Shown: piece by piece, positions 17,955 to 26,092 of the stretch
How the letters are laid out: every line of letters begins with the position of its first letter
Numbering within the stretch: the first letter of the stretch is position 1
Source: Bradyrhizobium sp. 200
GTDB lineage: Bacteria > Pseudomonadota > Alphaproteobacteria > Rhizobiales > Xanthobacteraceae
Reading direction: 5' to 3'
NCBI RefSeq assembly: GCF_023100945.1
Contig: NZ_CP064689.1
Span: 2,400,001-2,464,000 of the forward strand
Length of the DNA stretch: 64,000 nt
The notes under the pieces: generated by a model
The model's input: the letters and a program-made list of their open reading frames with translations, nothing else
Told to the model about the DNA's origin: nothing
Databases searched by the model: none
Program-made: the position numbers and the translations under genes

Positions 17955-19184
17955 ATGCCCCGCCCGATCTCTCGATGCCGCGTCTGCGGGAATGCCCACC
18001 TTGTTCAAATTCTGGATCTTGGCGATCAAGCCTTGACGGGAATATTTCCAAGCCGTCGCGATGAGCCCATTGAGCGCGGACCATTACAGCTCCTCAAATG
18101 CGAGGGTGCCGAAAGCTGCGGCCTGGTTCAGCTCGGTTGCTCCTTTGACCCAAACGCGATGTATGGCGAGAATTACGGTTATCGCTCGAGCCTGAACGCG
18201 AGCATGGCGCAGCACTTGCACCGGAAGGTCGAACGGGTCCGCAGCATCGCACCGCTTCGAAGCGGAGATCTGGTTGTCGATATCGGCAGCAATGACGGCA
18301 CTACGCTCGCTGCCTATCCCACCGCTACCTATGATCTTGTTGGCATCGATCCGGCCGGCGACAAGTTTCGCAAGTATTATGTCCCACAAGTTGAATTGAT
18401 CGCCGACTTTTTTTCGCGCGACATCCTGCGTAAGAAGCTCGGGCCGCGCCGAGCGCGCGTGGTCACATCGTTCGCGATGTTCTACGATCTGGAAGAGCCG
18501 CTCTCCTTTATGTCGGAGGTTCTCGACCTCCTCGAGCACGACGGAATCTGGGTCTTCGAGCAGAGCTATCTTCCAGCGATGATCCAGACGAACGGCTTTG
18601 ACACGGTATGTCACGAGCACACCGAGTACTATTCGCTCTCAACCATAAAATGGATGGCCGACAAGGCAGGCGGCAAGATCATCGACGTCGAGTTCAATGA
18701 TGTTAACGGCGGCAGCTTCTCGGTGACCATGACTCGCAGCGAAGCCCCCCAGCCTGAAATGCAGGGTCTCACGGAGCTTCTCGCTTCGGAGCACCGTGCC
18801 GGTTACGAAGGTTTGGAGCCTTTCAAAGCCTTCGCGGATCGCATTGCAACGAGTCGCGACGAGATCTTGAAGTTTTTCCATCGCGCTCAGACCGACGGCG
18901 CACTGGTATGTGGTCTCGGCGCTTCCACCAAAGGCAACGTGTTGCTGCAGTATTGCGGCTTAACGGAGAAGAACATCGGCTTCATTGGCGAGGTTAATGC
19001 GGATAAGTTTGGCTGCTTCACTCCGGGAAGTCTCATTCCTATCCTGCCCGAGACCGAGCTGTTCGCGCGCAAGCCGGACTATACATTCGTATTGCCTTGG
19101 CACTTTCGGCCTTTTTTCGAGAGGAACGCCAAGTTCAACGAATTGAAGCTCGTATTCCCCTTGCCGAAACTTTCGGTCGGGTAG
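17955..19184 (+). CDS. Sugar C-methyltransferase (zinc-binding, TylCIII/NovU/TcaB9-like)
   Basis: 409 residues in the three-part order of nucleotide-sugar C-methyltransferases. An N-terminal zinc domain has C8, C11, C49 and C55. The SAM domain has VVDIGSNDGTT at 107-117, and CHEHTEYYSL at 219-228 carries the His-Glu-His group that includes the catalytic residues of TcaB9-type enzymes. The C-terminal domain has CGLGASTKGNVLLQYCG and a PDYTFVLPWHF ending typical of the family. It should make a branched-chain deoxysugar from a keto-sugar nucleotide. It is the first gene of a rightward cluster running to 25227. Confidence 0.9.
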   Translation: MPRPISRCRVCGNAHLVQILDLGDQALTGIFPSRRDEPIERGPLQLLKCEGAESCGLVQLGCSFDPNAMYGENYGYRSSLNASMAQHLHRKVERVRSIAPLRSGDLVVDIGSNDGTTLAAYPTATYDLVGIDPAGDKFRKYYVPQVELIADFFSRDILRKKLGPRRARVVTSFAMFYDLEEPLSFMSEVLDLLEHDGIWVFEQSYLPAMIQTNGFDTVCHEHTEYYSLSTIKWMADKAGGKIIDVEFNDVNGGSFSVTMTRSEAPQPEMQGLTELLASEHRAGYEGLEPFKAFADRIATSRDEILKFFHRAQTDGALVCGLGASTKGNVLLQYCGLTEKNIGFIGEVNADKFGCFTPGSLIPILPETELFARKPDYTFVLPWHFRPFFERNAKFNELKLVFPLPKLSVG

Positions 19185-19204
19185 TGTCTTCGAAGGCTGG
19201 ATTG

Positions 19205-19858
19205 ATGAGCGAGAGGCGAGGGCGACATCTGCTCGACGGGCTGGAACTGCTTCCGATGCGGAGCGAGCATGCGTCCGATGTCGCCCGTCTCCATTACAAG
19301 GAGCTTTCCTGGTCGTTCAATGGGCAGTTAGGTCCGGAACACGTCCAAGGGCTCTACGAAGCGCTGGTTTGCAGCAAGTTTTTCTTCGGCTACGTCATTT
19401 ACAGGAACGGTGAGCTTCTTGGGTTCGTCACCGCGACGACCGATTCGGGTCAGATGCGCAGCAGCATCCGTCGGGCTTACCGGGGCAAGCTTCTCCGGGT
19501 CGCGGCGCTCATGTTGCGCCATCCGAGCTTTCTGATGGGGGTTTTGGAGTCGCTGTTCGTTGTTCCGATCGCGTTCAAGCGATACGCGACGAAGGCGGAA
19601 TGGCTCACCTTCGTGACAAATACCGAGGTCAGTTATCTGACGCCGCTGGTGGCCATCAAACTGATTGACGCGGTGCGCGACCACTTCCATGCTTGCGGAA
19701 CATCGATTTACCTGGCCCAGGGGGTTAAGCAAAATCCCAAGGCGATGCGTCTCTACGAGAAGCTGGGTTGGGAAGTCGCGGCACGGCTGGTGATTCATAA
19801 CATATATGTCTATCGCTCGAGCGCACATGATGCAGCGATGGTTCTGGACAAGAGATGA
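19205..19858 (+). CDS. GNAT family N-acetyltransferase-like protein
   Basis: 217 residues from ATG 19205, which lies 20 nt after the C-methyltransferase stop; the open frame extends back to 19097 inside that gene. The GNAT pattern is visible as RLHYKELSWSF near the start, the beta hairpin FFFGYVIYRNGELLGFV, and a C-terminal QNPKAMRLYEKLGWEVAAR that is a typical acetyl-CoA motif end. It could acylate an amino group on the sugar made by the cluster's aminotransferase, or an acyl carrier protein substrate. Specificity is inferred from neighbours only. Confidence 0.8.
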   Translation: MSERRGRHLLDGLELLPMRSEHASDVARLHYKELSWSFNGQLGPEHVQGLYEALVCSKFFFGYVIYRNGELLGFVTATTDSGQMRSSIRRAYRGKLLRVAALMLRHPSFLMGVLESLFVVPIAFKRYATKAEWLTFVTNTEVSYLTPLVAIKLIDAVRDHFHACGTSIYLAQGVKQNPKAMRLYEKLGWEVAARLVIHNIYVYRSSAHDAAMVLDKR

Positions 19859-19865
19859 GCTTGGC

Positions 19866-20273
19866 ATGGGCGAGGGATTCAAACTCTTCAAGATCGACGA
19901 GGCTATCGAGACAAGCCTGTTGATGTCCGAGGAAGTCATCAAGAAATTCTGCGACATTTCTTCCGACACCAATGCCGTTCATGTCGATGCAGCGTACGCC
20001 AGAAAGCATGGTTTCCGCGAACCGATCGTCTATGGCAACCTTCTCGGTGCACTCATTTCCAACCTGGTCGGCATGCATCTGCCGAGCAGTGAGGTCATCA
20101 TCCTGCGGGAGAGCATCGACTTCAGAAATCCGGTCTATCGCGGAGACGTGGTCAGGCTGCGTGCGACAGTCGCGAGCGTTCATGAAGCGGTATCCTCCGT
20201 GCAGATGAAACTGGAATTCACAACAGAAACCGGCCAAGTGGCCACTGGCACGTGTGTCATTAAATGCCTGTAG
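19866..20273 (+). CDS. MaoC-like (R)-hydratase domain protein
   Basis: 135-residue hotdog-fold protein from ATG 19866, 7 nt after the GNAT stop. The hydratase motif is SDTNAVHVDAAYARKHGF with the Asp and His spaced as in (R)-specific enoyl-CoA hydratases, followed by EPIVYGNLLGALIS. It would hydrate or dehydrate a thioester-bound acyl chain, probably on the acyl carrier protein of this cluster rather than on CoA. Its last 10 nt overlap the FkbH-like gene. Confidence 0.88.
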   Translation: MGEGFKLFKIDEAIETSLLMSEEVIKKFCDISSDTNAVHVDAAYARKHGFREPIVYGNLLGALISNLVGMHLPSSEVIILRESIDFRNPVYRGDVVRLRATVASVHEAVSSVQMKLEFTTETGQVATGTCVIKCL

Positions 20274-22198
20274 CACCGGCACAAGCCGATCGAATCGCGA
20301 CTTTCCAGCAGTCGCTCCGGATTTCGAAGCTGCGGGAGATGAATTCCCGGGAGTTGCTGACGCTTGCCTCCCGTTTCGAACGGATTGAACCCGAATTCGT
20401 CAGGGCGTTCGGCGATCGTCGCAAGTCTCTGAAGCTGTCGATTCTGGCGTCCCTGTCGGCCCAGCACCTGTGCTCAAGCCTGAAGCTGTTCCTCTATGCC
20501 GAGGGGCTCGCGCCGGTCATTCACCTCGGCGGATATGACGCCGTTACGTCGGGGACGATGCAGCCGAACGCCGATATCTGGAAATTCGCGCCCGACGTGA
20601 CTTTGCTGGTGCCTTCGACCGAGGATATCAAGACCTGGCCGCGCATGTTCGCCCCTGCCGCAGAGGTCGAGGAATGGGCCAGGCGACAATCGGAAATCTA
20701 TCTTGCGATCTGGGATGTCATTGCGGAGAAGTTGCCGGGATGCCGCGTGTATCATGCGCTGTTTGTCCAGCCACTGGAGCGGCCTCTGGGCAATCTGGAG
20801 CGGCGATATCCCTTCTCGCGCAGCAATTGTCTGCGGGCGCTCAACGATCGCCTCGTTGCGCAGCGGCCGAAGCACGTCCATCTCGTCGATCTGGACGCGC
20901 TTGCCGATCTCGTTGGGCGCCAGCACTGGTTCGACGAAACCGGCTACTTCCTGACCAAGCAGCCGATCTCATTGCGTGAGCTGCCGCTTGTCGGTGCCTA
21001 TCTGGCGCGTCTTATCGCCAGCGGACGCGGCGATGTGAAAAAGTGCCTTGTTCTCGATCTGGATAATACCCTCTGGGGCGGCGTCGTCGGCGATGATGGT
21101 GTCGATGGCATCAGGATCGATCCTTCCGATCCCGTCGGTGAAGCGTATGTGCACTTCCAGAAATATCTGCTGGCCCTGAAAGAACGCGGCGTCTTGCTGG
21201 CCGTCTGCAGCAAGAACGATGATGCGATCGCGCGCAGCGCCTTCGTGGCGAAGCCGGAAATGCCGCTGAAACTATCGGATTTTTCCGCGTTCCAGGCCAA
21301 CTGGGATGACAAGGTCACCAATATCCGACGAATTGCCGATGGATTGAATATCGGCGTGGATTCCCTGGTTTTCTTCGACGACAATCCGGCCGAACGTGAG
21401 ATCGTCAATGAATACGAGCCGTTGGTGCTCACGATCAACGTACCACCCGATCCAGCCCACTACATTCGTGCACTAGATCTGTCGTTTGCGTTCGAGTGGG
21501 AGCAATTGACCGAAGAAGACATCGGCAGATCCGAAACCTACGCGAGGGATCGCGAACGGCAGCAACTGGAATCGCAGTTTACTGACTACGATGACTATCT
21601 ACGCTCACTGCAGATGAAGGCGTGGATCGAACCCGTCAGCAACGAAGGTTCGGTGAGAATCGTACAGTTGTTCGGCAAGACAAATCAGTTCAACACCCGC
21701 ACCCGGCGTTACTCCGAAAGCGCTATCGCCAGGCTCGGGGATGCACCGGACTCCTGCGTCATTCAGGTCAAGTTCGCCGATCGCTTTTCAAACTACGGGA
21801 TCGTTGCAAGCGCGGTGCTCAACCTGCGTGGGAATGCAGTGTTTATCGACAACTGGGTTATGAGCTGTCGGGTTTTTGAGCGCGGGCTGGAAAACGCAAT
21901 GTTCGAGGCGATGATCTGCTACGCCAGGGAGAATAGCGCGGAAAGGATCGTCGGCGAATTCATCCCAACTGCCAAGAACGTTTATGTCAAAGAGCTCTTT
22001 GAGCGTCTGGGGTTTGATCCGCTGGTCGCCGACGGTGATTTTCGTCCGGAGCCCGATGGGACGCTTTACAGCCTGCCGTTGTCCAGGCCCCCTGCGACCA
22101 GGCATTACATCGACACAATCATGACGCTCGACGGCGCTGAGCAGGCAATAAAGCTGGATTTATCCCAGCATTCAGAAAAGAAGGTGCGGTTATCATGA
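20264..22198 (+). CDS. FkbH-like HAD-IIIC family protein
   Basis: 644 residues. A central HAD domain starts with LVLDLDNTLWGGVVGDDG, with nucleophile D265 and general acid D267, and continues to VFFDDNPAERE near 370. An N-terminal region of about 250 residues and a C-terminal GNAT-like region (RTRRYSESAIARL, then IDNWVMSCRVFERGLE) complete the layout of FkbH-type proteins. Known FkbH proteins load a glyceryl unit from 1,3-bisphosphoglycerate onto an acyl carrier protein. An acyl carrier protein is encoded two genes downstream. ATG at 20264 overlaps the MaoC stop, and its own end overlaps the next gene by 4 nt. Confidence 0.9.
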   Translation: MPVAPAQADRIATFQQSLRISKLREMNSRELLTLASRFERIEPEFVRAFGDRRKSLKLSILASLSAQHLCSSLKLFLYAEGLAPVIHLGGYDAVTSGTMQPNADIWKFAPDVTLLVPSTEDIKTWPRMFAPAAEVEEWARRQSEIYLAIWDVIAEKLPGCRVYHALFVQPLERPLGNLERRYPFSRSNCLRALNDRLVAQRPKHVHLVDLDALADLVGRQHWFDETGYFLTKQPISLRELPLVGAYLARLIASGRGDVKKCLVLDLDNTLWGGVVGDDGVDGIRIDPSDPVGEAYVHFQKYLLALKERGVLLAVCSKNDDAIARSAFVAKPEMPLKLSDFSAFQANWDDKVTNIRRIADGLNIGVDSLVFFDDNPAEREIVNEYEPLVLTINVPPDPAHYIRALDLSFAFEWEQLTEEDIGRSETYARDRERQQLESQFTDYDDYLRSLQMKAWIEPVSNEGSVRIVQLFGKTNQFNTRTRRYSESAIARLGDAPDSCVIQVKFADRFSNYGIVASAVLNLRGNAVFIDNWVMSCRVFERGLENAMFEAMICYARENSAERIVGEFIPTAKNVYVKELFERLGFDPLVADGDFRPEPDGTLYSLPLSRPPATRHYIDTIMTLDGAEQAIKLDLSQHSEKKVRLS

Positions 22199-23127
22199 CC
22201 GTTACAGATGACCGAAAAGACGCGCCCTTTGTCGGAATTATCGGCGAGGTTCTTACAAACGAAGCGCCGTACCTGGCCAGCGTTATTTCGAAGCAGATCG
22301 ATCGCTTTGGGCTTTCTTGGCTTCAGGCCTTCGAAAAGGATCTGGCGACTTTTTTTGCCAACGACATCGAGGGTCTGCGAACCGCGACGCGCGGCTATAT
22401 CCGGTTCGCCCTTGACGGCATGTTGCTGCAAAAGCGATTCGACAAGACGAAGGAGTACGAGGCGAAAACCTACGAGCAGGCGTCGCTGGAGGTCTACCAG
22501 AATGAAAAGTACATGCATTCTCTCTACCTGCCAGGGATTTACCTATCGCATTTTCTCTGGCGTCATCACTATCTCCAGCAGATATTCTTTGCGGAGCGCT
22601 TCGTTCCGCTCGTCAAGAAGCATGGCGGCACCAGGTTCTACGACGTCGGCGTCGGCACCGGCTTCTATTCGCGCGAATGCCTGCGCCAGCTACCCGAACT
22701 TACCGGCCATGGCTTCGACTTGAGCGCTCACTCGCTGTCCTATACGCGACGGATGGTCGATGCATTCGGCCTGTCGGGCCGCTATCAAGCGTCGCTGCAG
22801 GATATCCTTGCAAATCCACCGAAAGAGCAGGCGCCCTTCCTGATCAATGTCGAGGTTCTGGAGCACCTCGAGGATCCCTTGAGCTTCCTCAAGGGATTGT
22901 ATCGAATGTTGGCACCGGGCGGCCTCGGTCTCATAGCCGCCGCAGTAACCGCGCCGAATGCCGATCACATCTATCTTTACCGCTCGGCACAGGAAGTTGT
23001 CGACCAGGTGCAGCAGGCCGGATTTGACGTTATCGAGTTTCGCGACGACGCGGCGTATGATCCGCGAACGCCGCAAGAGAGCGTTCCGCGCAACGCACTG
23101 CTCCTCGTTTCAAAAGGGAATGACTGA
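22195..23127 (+). CDS. Class I SAM-dependent methyltransferase
   Basis: 310 residues. A helical N-terminal region of about 140 residues precedes the Rossmann domain, whose motif I is FYDVGVGTGFYSREC. LINVEVLEHLEDPLSFLKGLYRMLAPGGLGLI is the usual post-motif region of these enzymes. It overlaps the FkbH-like stop by 4 nt and its stop overlaps the acyl carrier protein start by 1 nt, so it is tightly coupled to both. It may O-methylate the carrier-bound glyceryl unit, as in methoxymalonyl-ACP pathways, or a sugar. That role is inference. Confidence 0.88.
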   Translation: MTVTDDRKDAPFVGIIGEVLTNEAPYLASVISKQIDRFGLSWLQAFEKDLATFFANDIEGLRTATRGYIRFALDGMLLQKRFDKTKEYEAKTYEQASLEVYQNEKYMHSLYLPGIYLSHFLWRHHYLQQIFFAERFVPLVKKHGGTRFYDVGVGTGFYSRECLRQLPELTGHGFDLSAHSLSYTRRMVDAFGLSGRYQASLQDILANPPKEQAPFLINVEVLEHLEDPLSFLKGLYRMLAPGGLGLIAAAVTAPNADHIYLYRSAQEVVDQVQQAGFDVIEFRDDAAYDPRTPQESVPRNALLLVSKGND

Positions 23128-23366
23128 TGGACGTTCGAGGAAAACTAACAAACTCTTTCCGTCGGGTGTTCGAGATCGATGGCCTGGTCCTTGCCGATGA
23201 AATGACTGCAAAAGACGTGCCCGGTTGGGACTCCCTCGCGCACATCAATCTCATCATGGATGTGGAGGAGGAATTTGGCCTCCGTTTCACCGTCGACGAC
23301 ATTGCCGATCTCAAGAATGTCGGCGAAATGATCCAGATGCTGGAGAGGAAGCTTTCACTTGCCTAG
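23127..23366 (+). CDS. Acyl carrier protein
   Basis: 79 residues with the phosphopantetheine attachment site GWDSLAHINLI, where Ser36 is the modified serine. Negative helices (MDVEEEFGL) follow, as in acyl carrier proteins. It is embedded between a methyltransferase and an aminotransferase, with 1-nt and 8-nt overlaps, so it serves this cluster rather than fatty-acid synthesis. It probably carries the unit loaded by the FkbH-like protein and modified by MaoC before transfer to an amino sugar. Confidence 0.93.
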   Translation: MDVRGKLTNSFRRVFEIDGLVLADEMTAKDVPGWDSLAHINLIMDVEEEFGLRFTVDDIADLKNVGEMIQMLERKLSLA

Positions 23367-24474
23367 CAGCGGCCAGAGCCATGATATTCCGTGGGCCAAG
23401 CCGACCTTCTGGGACAAGGAGGAGCAGTATGTGCTTGAGGCTTTGCGCTCGAGCTGGATCTCAGGCGGTCCGTTCGTCGAGCGTTTCGAGCGCGGTCTTG
23501 CCGATTATCTGGCCTGCAAACATGTCATGGCGGTTTCCAATGGAACGGCAGCGCTGCATCTCGCTTATATCGCCCTGGGCCTGAAGGCAGGCGATGAAGT
23601 CGTGACGCCGGCCTTCGGCTTTATGGCCGCAGCGAACATTGCCCTGCAACTCGGTATGCGGCCGGTGTTTTGCGACGTTGACCCGGATACCTGGTGCATG
23701 CGCGCAGATGACATCAAGGCGGTGCTTTCGCCAAAGACACGGGCCATCGTTGCCGTGCATAGTTACGGCAACGTTTGCGAGATGGAATCAATCATTGCCC
23801 TTGGACGCGAGCGTGGCATTCCGGTGATCGAGGATGCGGCCGAGGCGCTGGGATCGCTTATTTCGGGTGTGCCGGCGGGAACGCTCGGTACGATCAATAC
23901 CTTTAGCTTCCACGCCACGAAGACGATCACAACGGGCGAGGGCGGACTCGTTGCAACGAATGACGACGCACTCGCTGCAACCGCGCGGCTCTATCGCAGC
24001 CACGGACTGCGCCGCGAACGCCACTACTGGCACGAAGTACCCGGCCACAACTTCCGCATGACGAACCTGCAGGCTGCTCTCGGATGCGCGCAGTTTGAGC
24101 ATGTCGCGGCGATCACGCGGGAGCGCCGACGCGTGTTCTCGGAGTATGAGCGTCGTCTCAACGGCATGCCCGGCGTCGTGATGCAACGGAAAACGCCGGA
24201 GTCCGATCCGCTTATCTGGGCCGTGGGCGTACTTTTGAATCCGGATGTCTTCCCGCAGGGCCGGGACCGCGTGTCGCTGGCGCTCGCAGAAAAAGGAATA
24301 GAGACGCGCCCCGGCTTTCAGGCGCCGTCGGAAATGACCTATTTCAACGAAAAGCCCTACCCGGTGGCCGACAATCTCGGCCGGTGGGTTCTCAGCCTGC
24401 CGACCTTCGCCACTTTGCAAAACAGCGAGATCGAATACATCTGCCGGCAACTGTCCACTCTAGCGCGCGCATAA
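23359..24474 (+). CDS. DegT/DnrJ/EryC1/StrS family sugar aminotransferase
   Basis: 371-residue PLP enzyme. The PLP lysine is K188 in SFHATKTITTGEGG, and D159 (IEDAAEALGS) would hold the pyridine nitrogen. VSNGTAALHLAYIALGLKAGDEV near residues 59-82 is the phosphate-binding region. The start is TTG at 23359, overlapping the acyl carrier protein gene by 8 nt. It resembles perosamine-type 4-aminotransferases and would transfer an amino group to a keto-sugar nucleotide. With the C-methyltransferase it implies a branched amino-deoxysugar. Confidence 0.92.
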   Translation: MPSSGQSHDIPWAKPTFWDKEEQYVLEALRSSWISGGPFVERFERGLADYLACKHVMAVSNGTAALHLAYIALGLKAGDEVVTPAFGFMAAANIALQLGMRPVFCDVDPDTWCMRADDIKAVLSPKTRAIVAVHSYGNVCEMESIIALGRERGIPVIEDAAEALGSLISGVPAGTLGTINTFSFHATKTITTGEGGLVATNDDALAATARLYRSHGLRRERHYWHEVPGHNFRMTNLQAALGCAQFEHVAAITRERRRVFSEYERRLNGMPGVVMQRKTPESDPLIWAVGVLLNPDVFPQGRDRVSLALAEKGIETRPGFQAPSEMTYFNEKPYPVADNLGRWVLSLPTFATLQNSEIEYICRQLSTLARA

Positions 24475-24477
24475 CGT

Positions 24478-25227
24478 ATGAATCAGAATAATCCATCGAG
24501 CGCTGCGGCGGAAAAGGATGTCTCGATCATTCTGCCTACCTACAACGAAGCTGGGAACATATTGACGCTTGTCGATCGGATCGAGGCGGCGGTTCCGGAA
24601 GGATGGCGCTATCGAATTGTCGTGGTCGACGATAGCAGTCCGGACGGGACCTACGATATCGTGCGCAAGCGCGCCGAGCGCGACCCGAATGTGAGAGCGA
24701 TCCTGAGAACGGAAGATCGTGGATTTGCCAAATCGATTCGCCACGGTATCGAGCAAGCCGATTCACCTCGCATCATAGTGATGGACAGCGATCTCACGCA
24801 CGATCCGCTCGAGATCCCGCGCCTGCTGCACGTTGGAGAGGTTTACGACATCGTCAGCGGATCGCGTTTCTGTGCCGGCGGACGAATGGTGGATTTGTAC
24901 CACTATTTCGCCAGTATGCTGTTCAACTGGAGCCTGCGATTGCTGATTGGCACGCAGGTGCAGGACAATCTTGGCGGCTATTTCACCGCGCGCCGAGACG
25001 TCATACTAAAGCTGCCGGTTGATGACATATTCTATGGCTACGGCGAATATTACTTCCGACTGCTGCATTTCGCCCAGCATGCGGGCCATTCCATAGTCGA
25101 GATACCGAGCTCGTATTTGCTGCGCGGCACCGGCAAGAGCAAGTCGAACTGGTTCAGGATGATCCGAACCTATAGTGTGGCGGCAATCAAGCTGCGCATT
25201 TTGATCTGGCGATTGAACAGAACGTAG
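24478..25227 (+). CDS. Glycosyltransferase family 2 (dolichol-phosphate mannosyltransferase-like)
   Basis: 249 residues. The GT2 features are SIILPTYNEAGNILTLVDRI near residue 16, VVVDDSSPDGTYDIV near 43 and the metal-binding VMDSDLTHDP near 99. It ends with a basic, weakly hydrophobic tail but has no clear membrane domain. Such enzymes load a sugar onto a polyprenyl phosphate or elongate a lipid-linked glycan. It starts 3 nt after the aminotransferase stop and is the last gene of the rightward cluster. Confidence 0.9.
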   Translation: MNQNNPSSAAAEKDVSIILPTYNEAGNILTLVDRIEAAVPEGWRYRIVVVDDSSPDGTYDIVRKRAERDPNVRAILRTEDRGFAKSIRHGIEQADSPRIIVMDSDLTHDPLEIPRLLHVGEVYDIVSGSRFCAGGRMVDLYHYFASMLFNWSLRLLIGTQVQDNLGGYFTARRDVILKLPVDDIFYGYGEYYFRLLHFAQHAGHSIVEIPSSYLLRGTGKSKSNWFRMIRTYSVAAIKLRILIWRLNRT

Positions 25228-25251
25228 TGCGTCATTCCTCGCGGCCTGCCG

Positions 25252-26052
25252 TTATGGTATCCGCTTTTTCAGCGAATAGAAGAACAGGCTGCCTTCGCCG
25301 CGGTTCAGGTGCGACATCAGCCTGCGGATAGTCCATGTGATCAGCCCGGAATAAAGCCGCCGCCCCGCAGGCCACGCGACCCAGCGGTTGAGAAGCTTCT
25401 TCGACACGAAAGAAGGCAGCGCGATTACCGTCAGAAGATCATAAAACGTCGAGAGATCCCGCGGAACATACGCGTGATGCGAAGCAACATCGAAACCGGC
25501 TTCCGCGAACATGGCTCGCCATGTCTTGTCGTCATAGGCGTGATAATGGTTCCAGAAGCGGTTGTAGAAGCGGCCGTAGTGCCTCGCGAGCGAGGGCATG
25601 CCAAGCGCAGAAAGCATCCGTGCGGGCGCTGTGGCTAGCTCGAGCCGGTCAGACGGAATCGTTATGTGGAAATGTCCATCGTCCGCGAGCAGCCGGTGGG
25701 CCTCCTTGAGAACAGGAATGAGATCCGGGATGTGCTCCAGCACGCTGTTGGAGATAATTGTTGCAAAACTCTTGTCTGGCTTCGGAATGTCGTTGCCGAA
25801 GCATGCGATCAGCTCCCTGTAGGCGTTGGTCTCGTGCGCAGCACCCAGCTCAGCCTTATCGGGGTCGATGCCGGTGTCGATCTGTTCCGTGCAAAGAATT
25901 GAAGCGAAAATGCCGTCGCCGCACCCGATGTCGAGGATCGGCCCCGGCCACTCATTGCGAACGTGCATCTCACACTCAATCGCGCGCTCGAGCGCCAGCG
26001 CGGCTGGAGCAATCTGAAGGTAACGGGGAAGAAAATTGTCAGCAAACTTCAA
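25252..26052 (-). CDS. Class I SAM-dependent methyltransferase
   Basis: 266 residues. SAM motif I is ILDIGCGDGIFASIL near residues 40-54, and IISNSVLEHIPDLIPVLKEAHRLLADDGHFHITIPSD near 105-142 is the standard core of ubiE-type methyltransferases. The C-terminal third (SHHAYVPRDLSTFYDLL) has some hydrophobic content. It converges on the GT2 gene with a 24-nt gap and follows the large membrane protein gene by 40 nt on the same strand, so it probably modifies the same glycan. Confidence 0.88.
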   Translation of the reverse strand: MKFADNFLPRYLQIAPAALALERAIECEMHVRNEWPGPILDIGCGDGIFASILCTEQIDTGIDPDKAELGAAHETNAYRELIACFGNDIPKPDKSFATIISNSVLEHIPDLIPVLKEAHRLLADDGHFHITIPSDRLELATAPARMLSALGMPSLARHYGRFYNRFWNHYHAYDDKTWRAMFAEAGFDVASHHAYVPRDLSTFYDLLTVIALPSFVSKKLLNRWVAWPAGRRLYSGLITWTIRRLMSHLNRGEGSLFFYSLKKRIP

Positions 26053-26092
26053 GATAGCCTCTGATTTTCATTGACGTTGTCGCCGCCGATCG

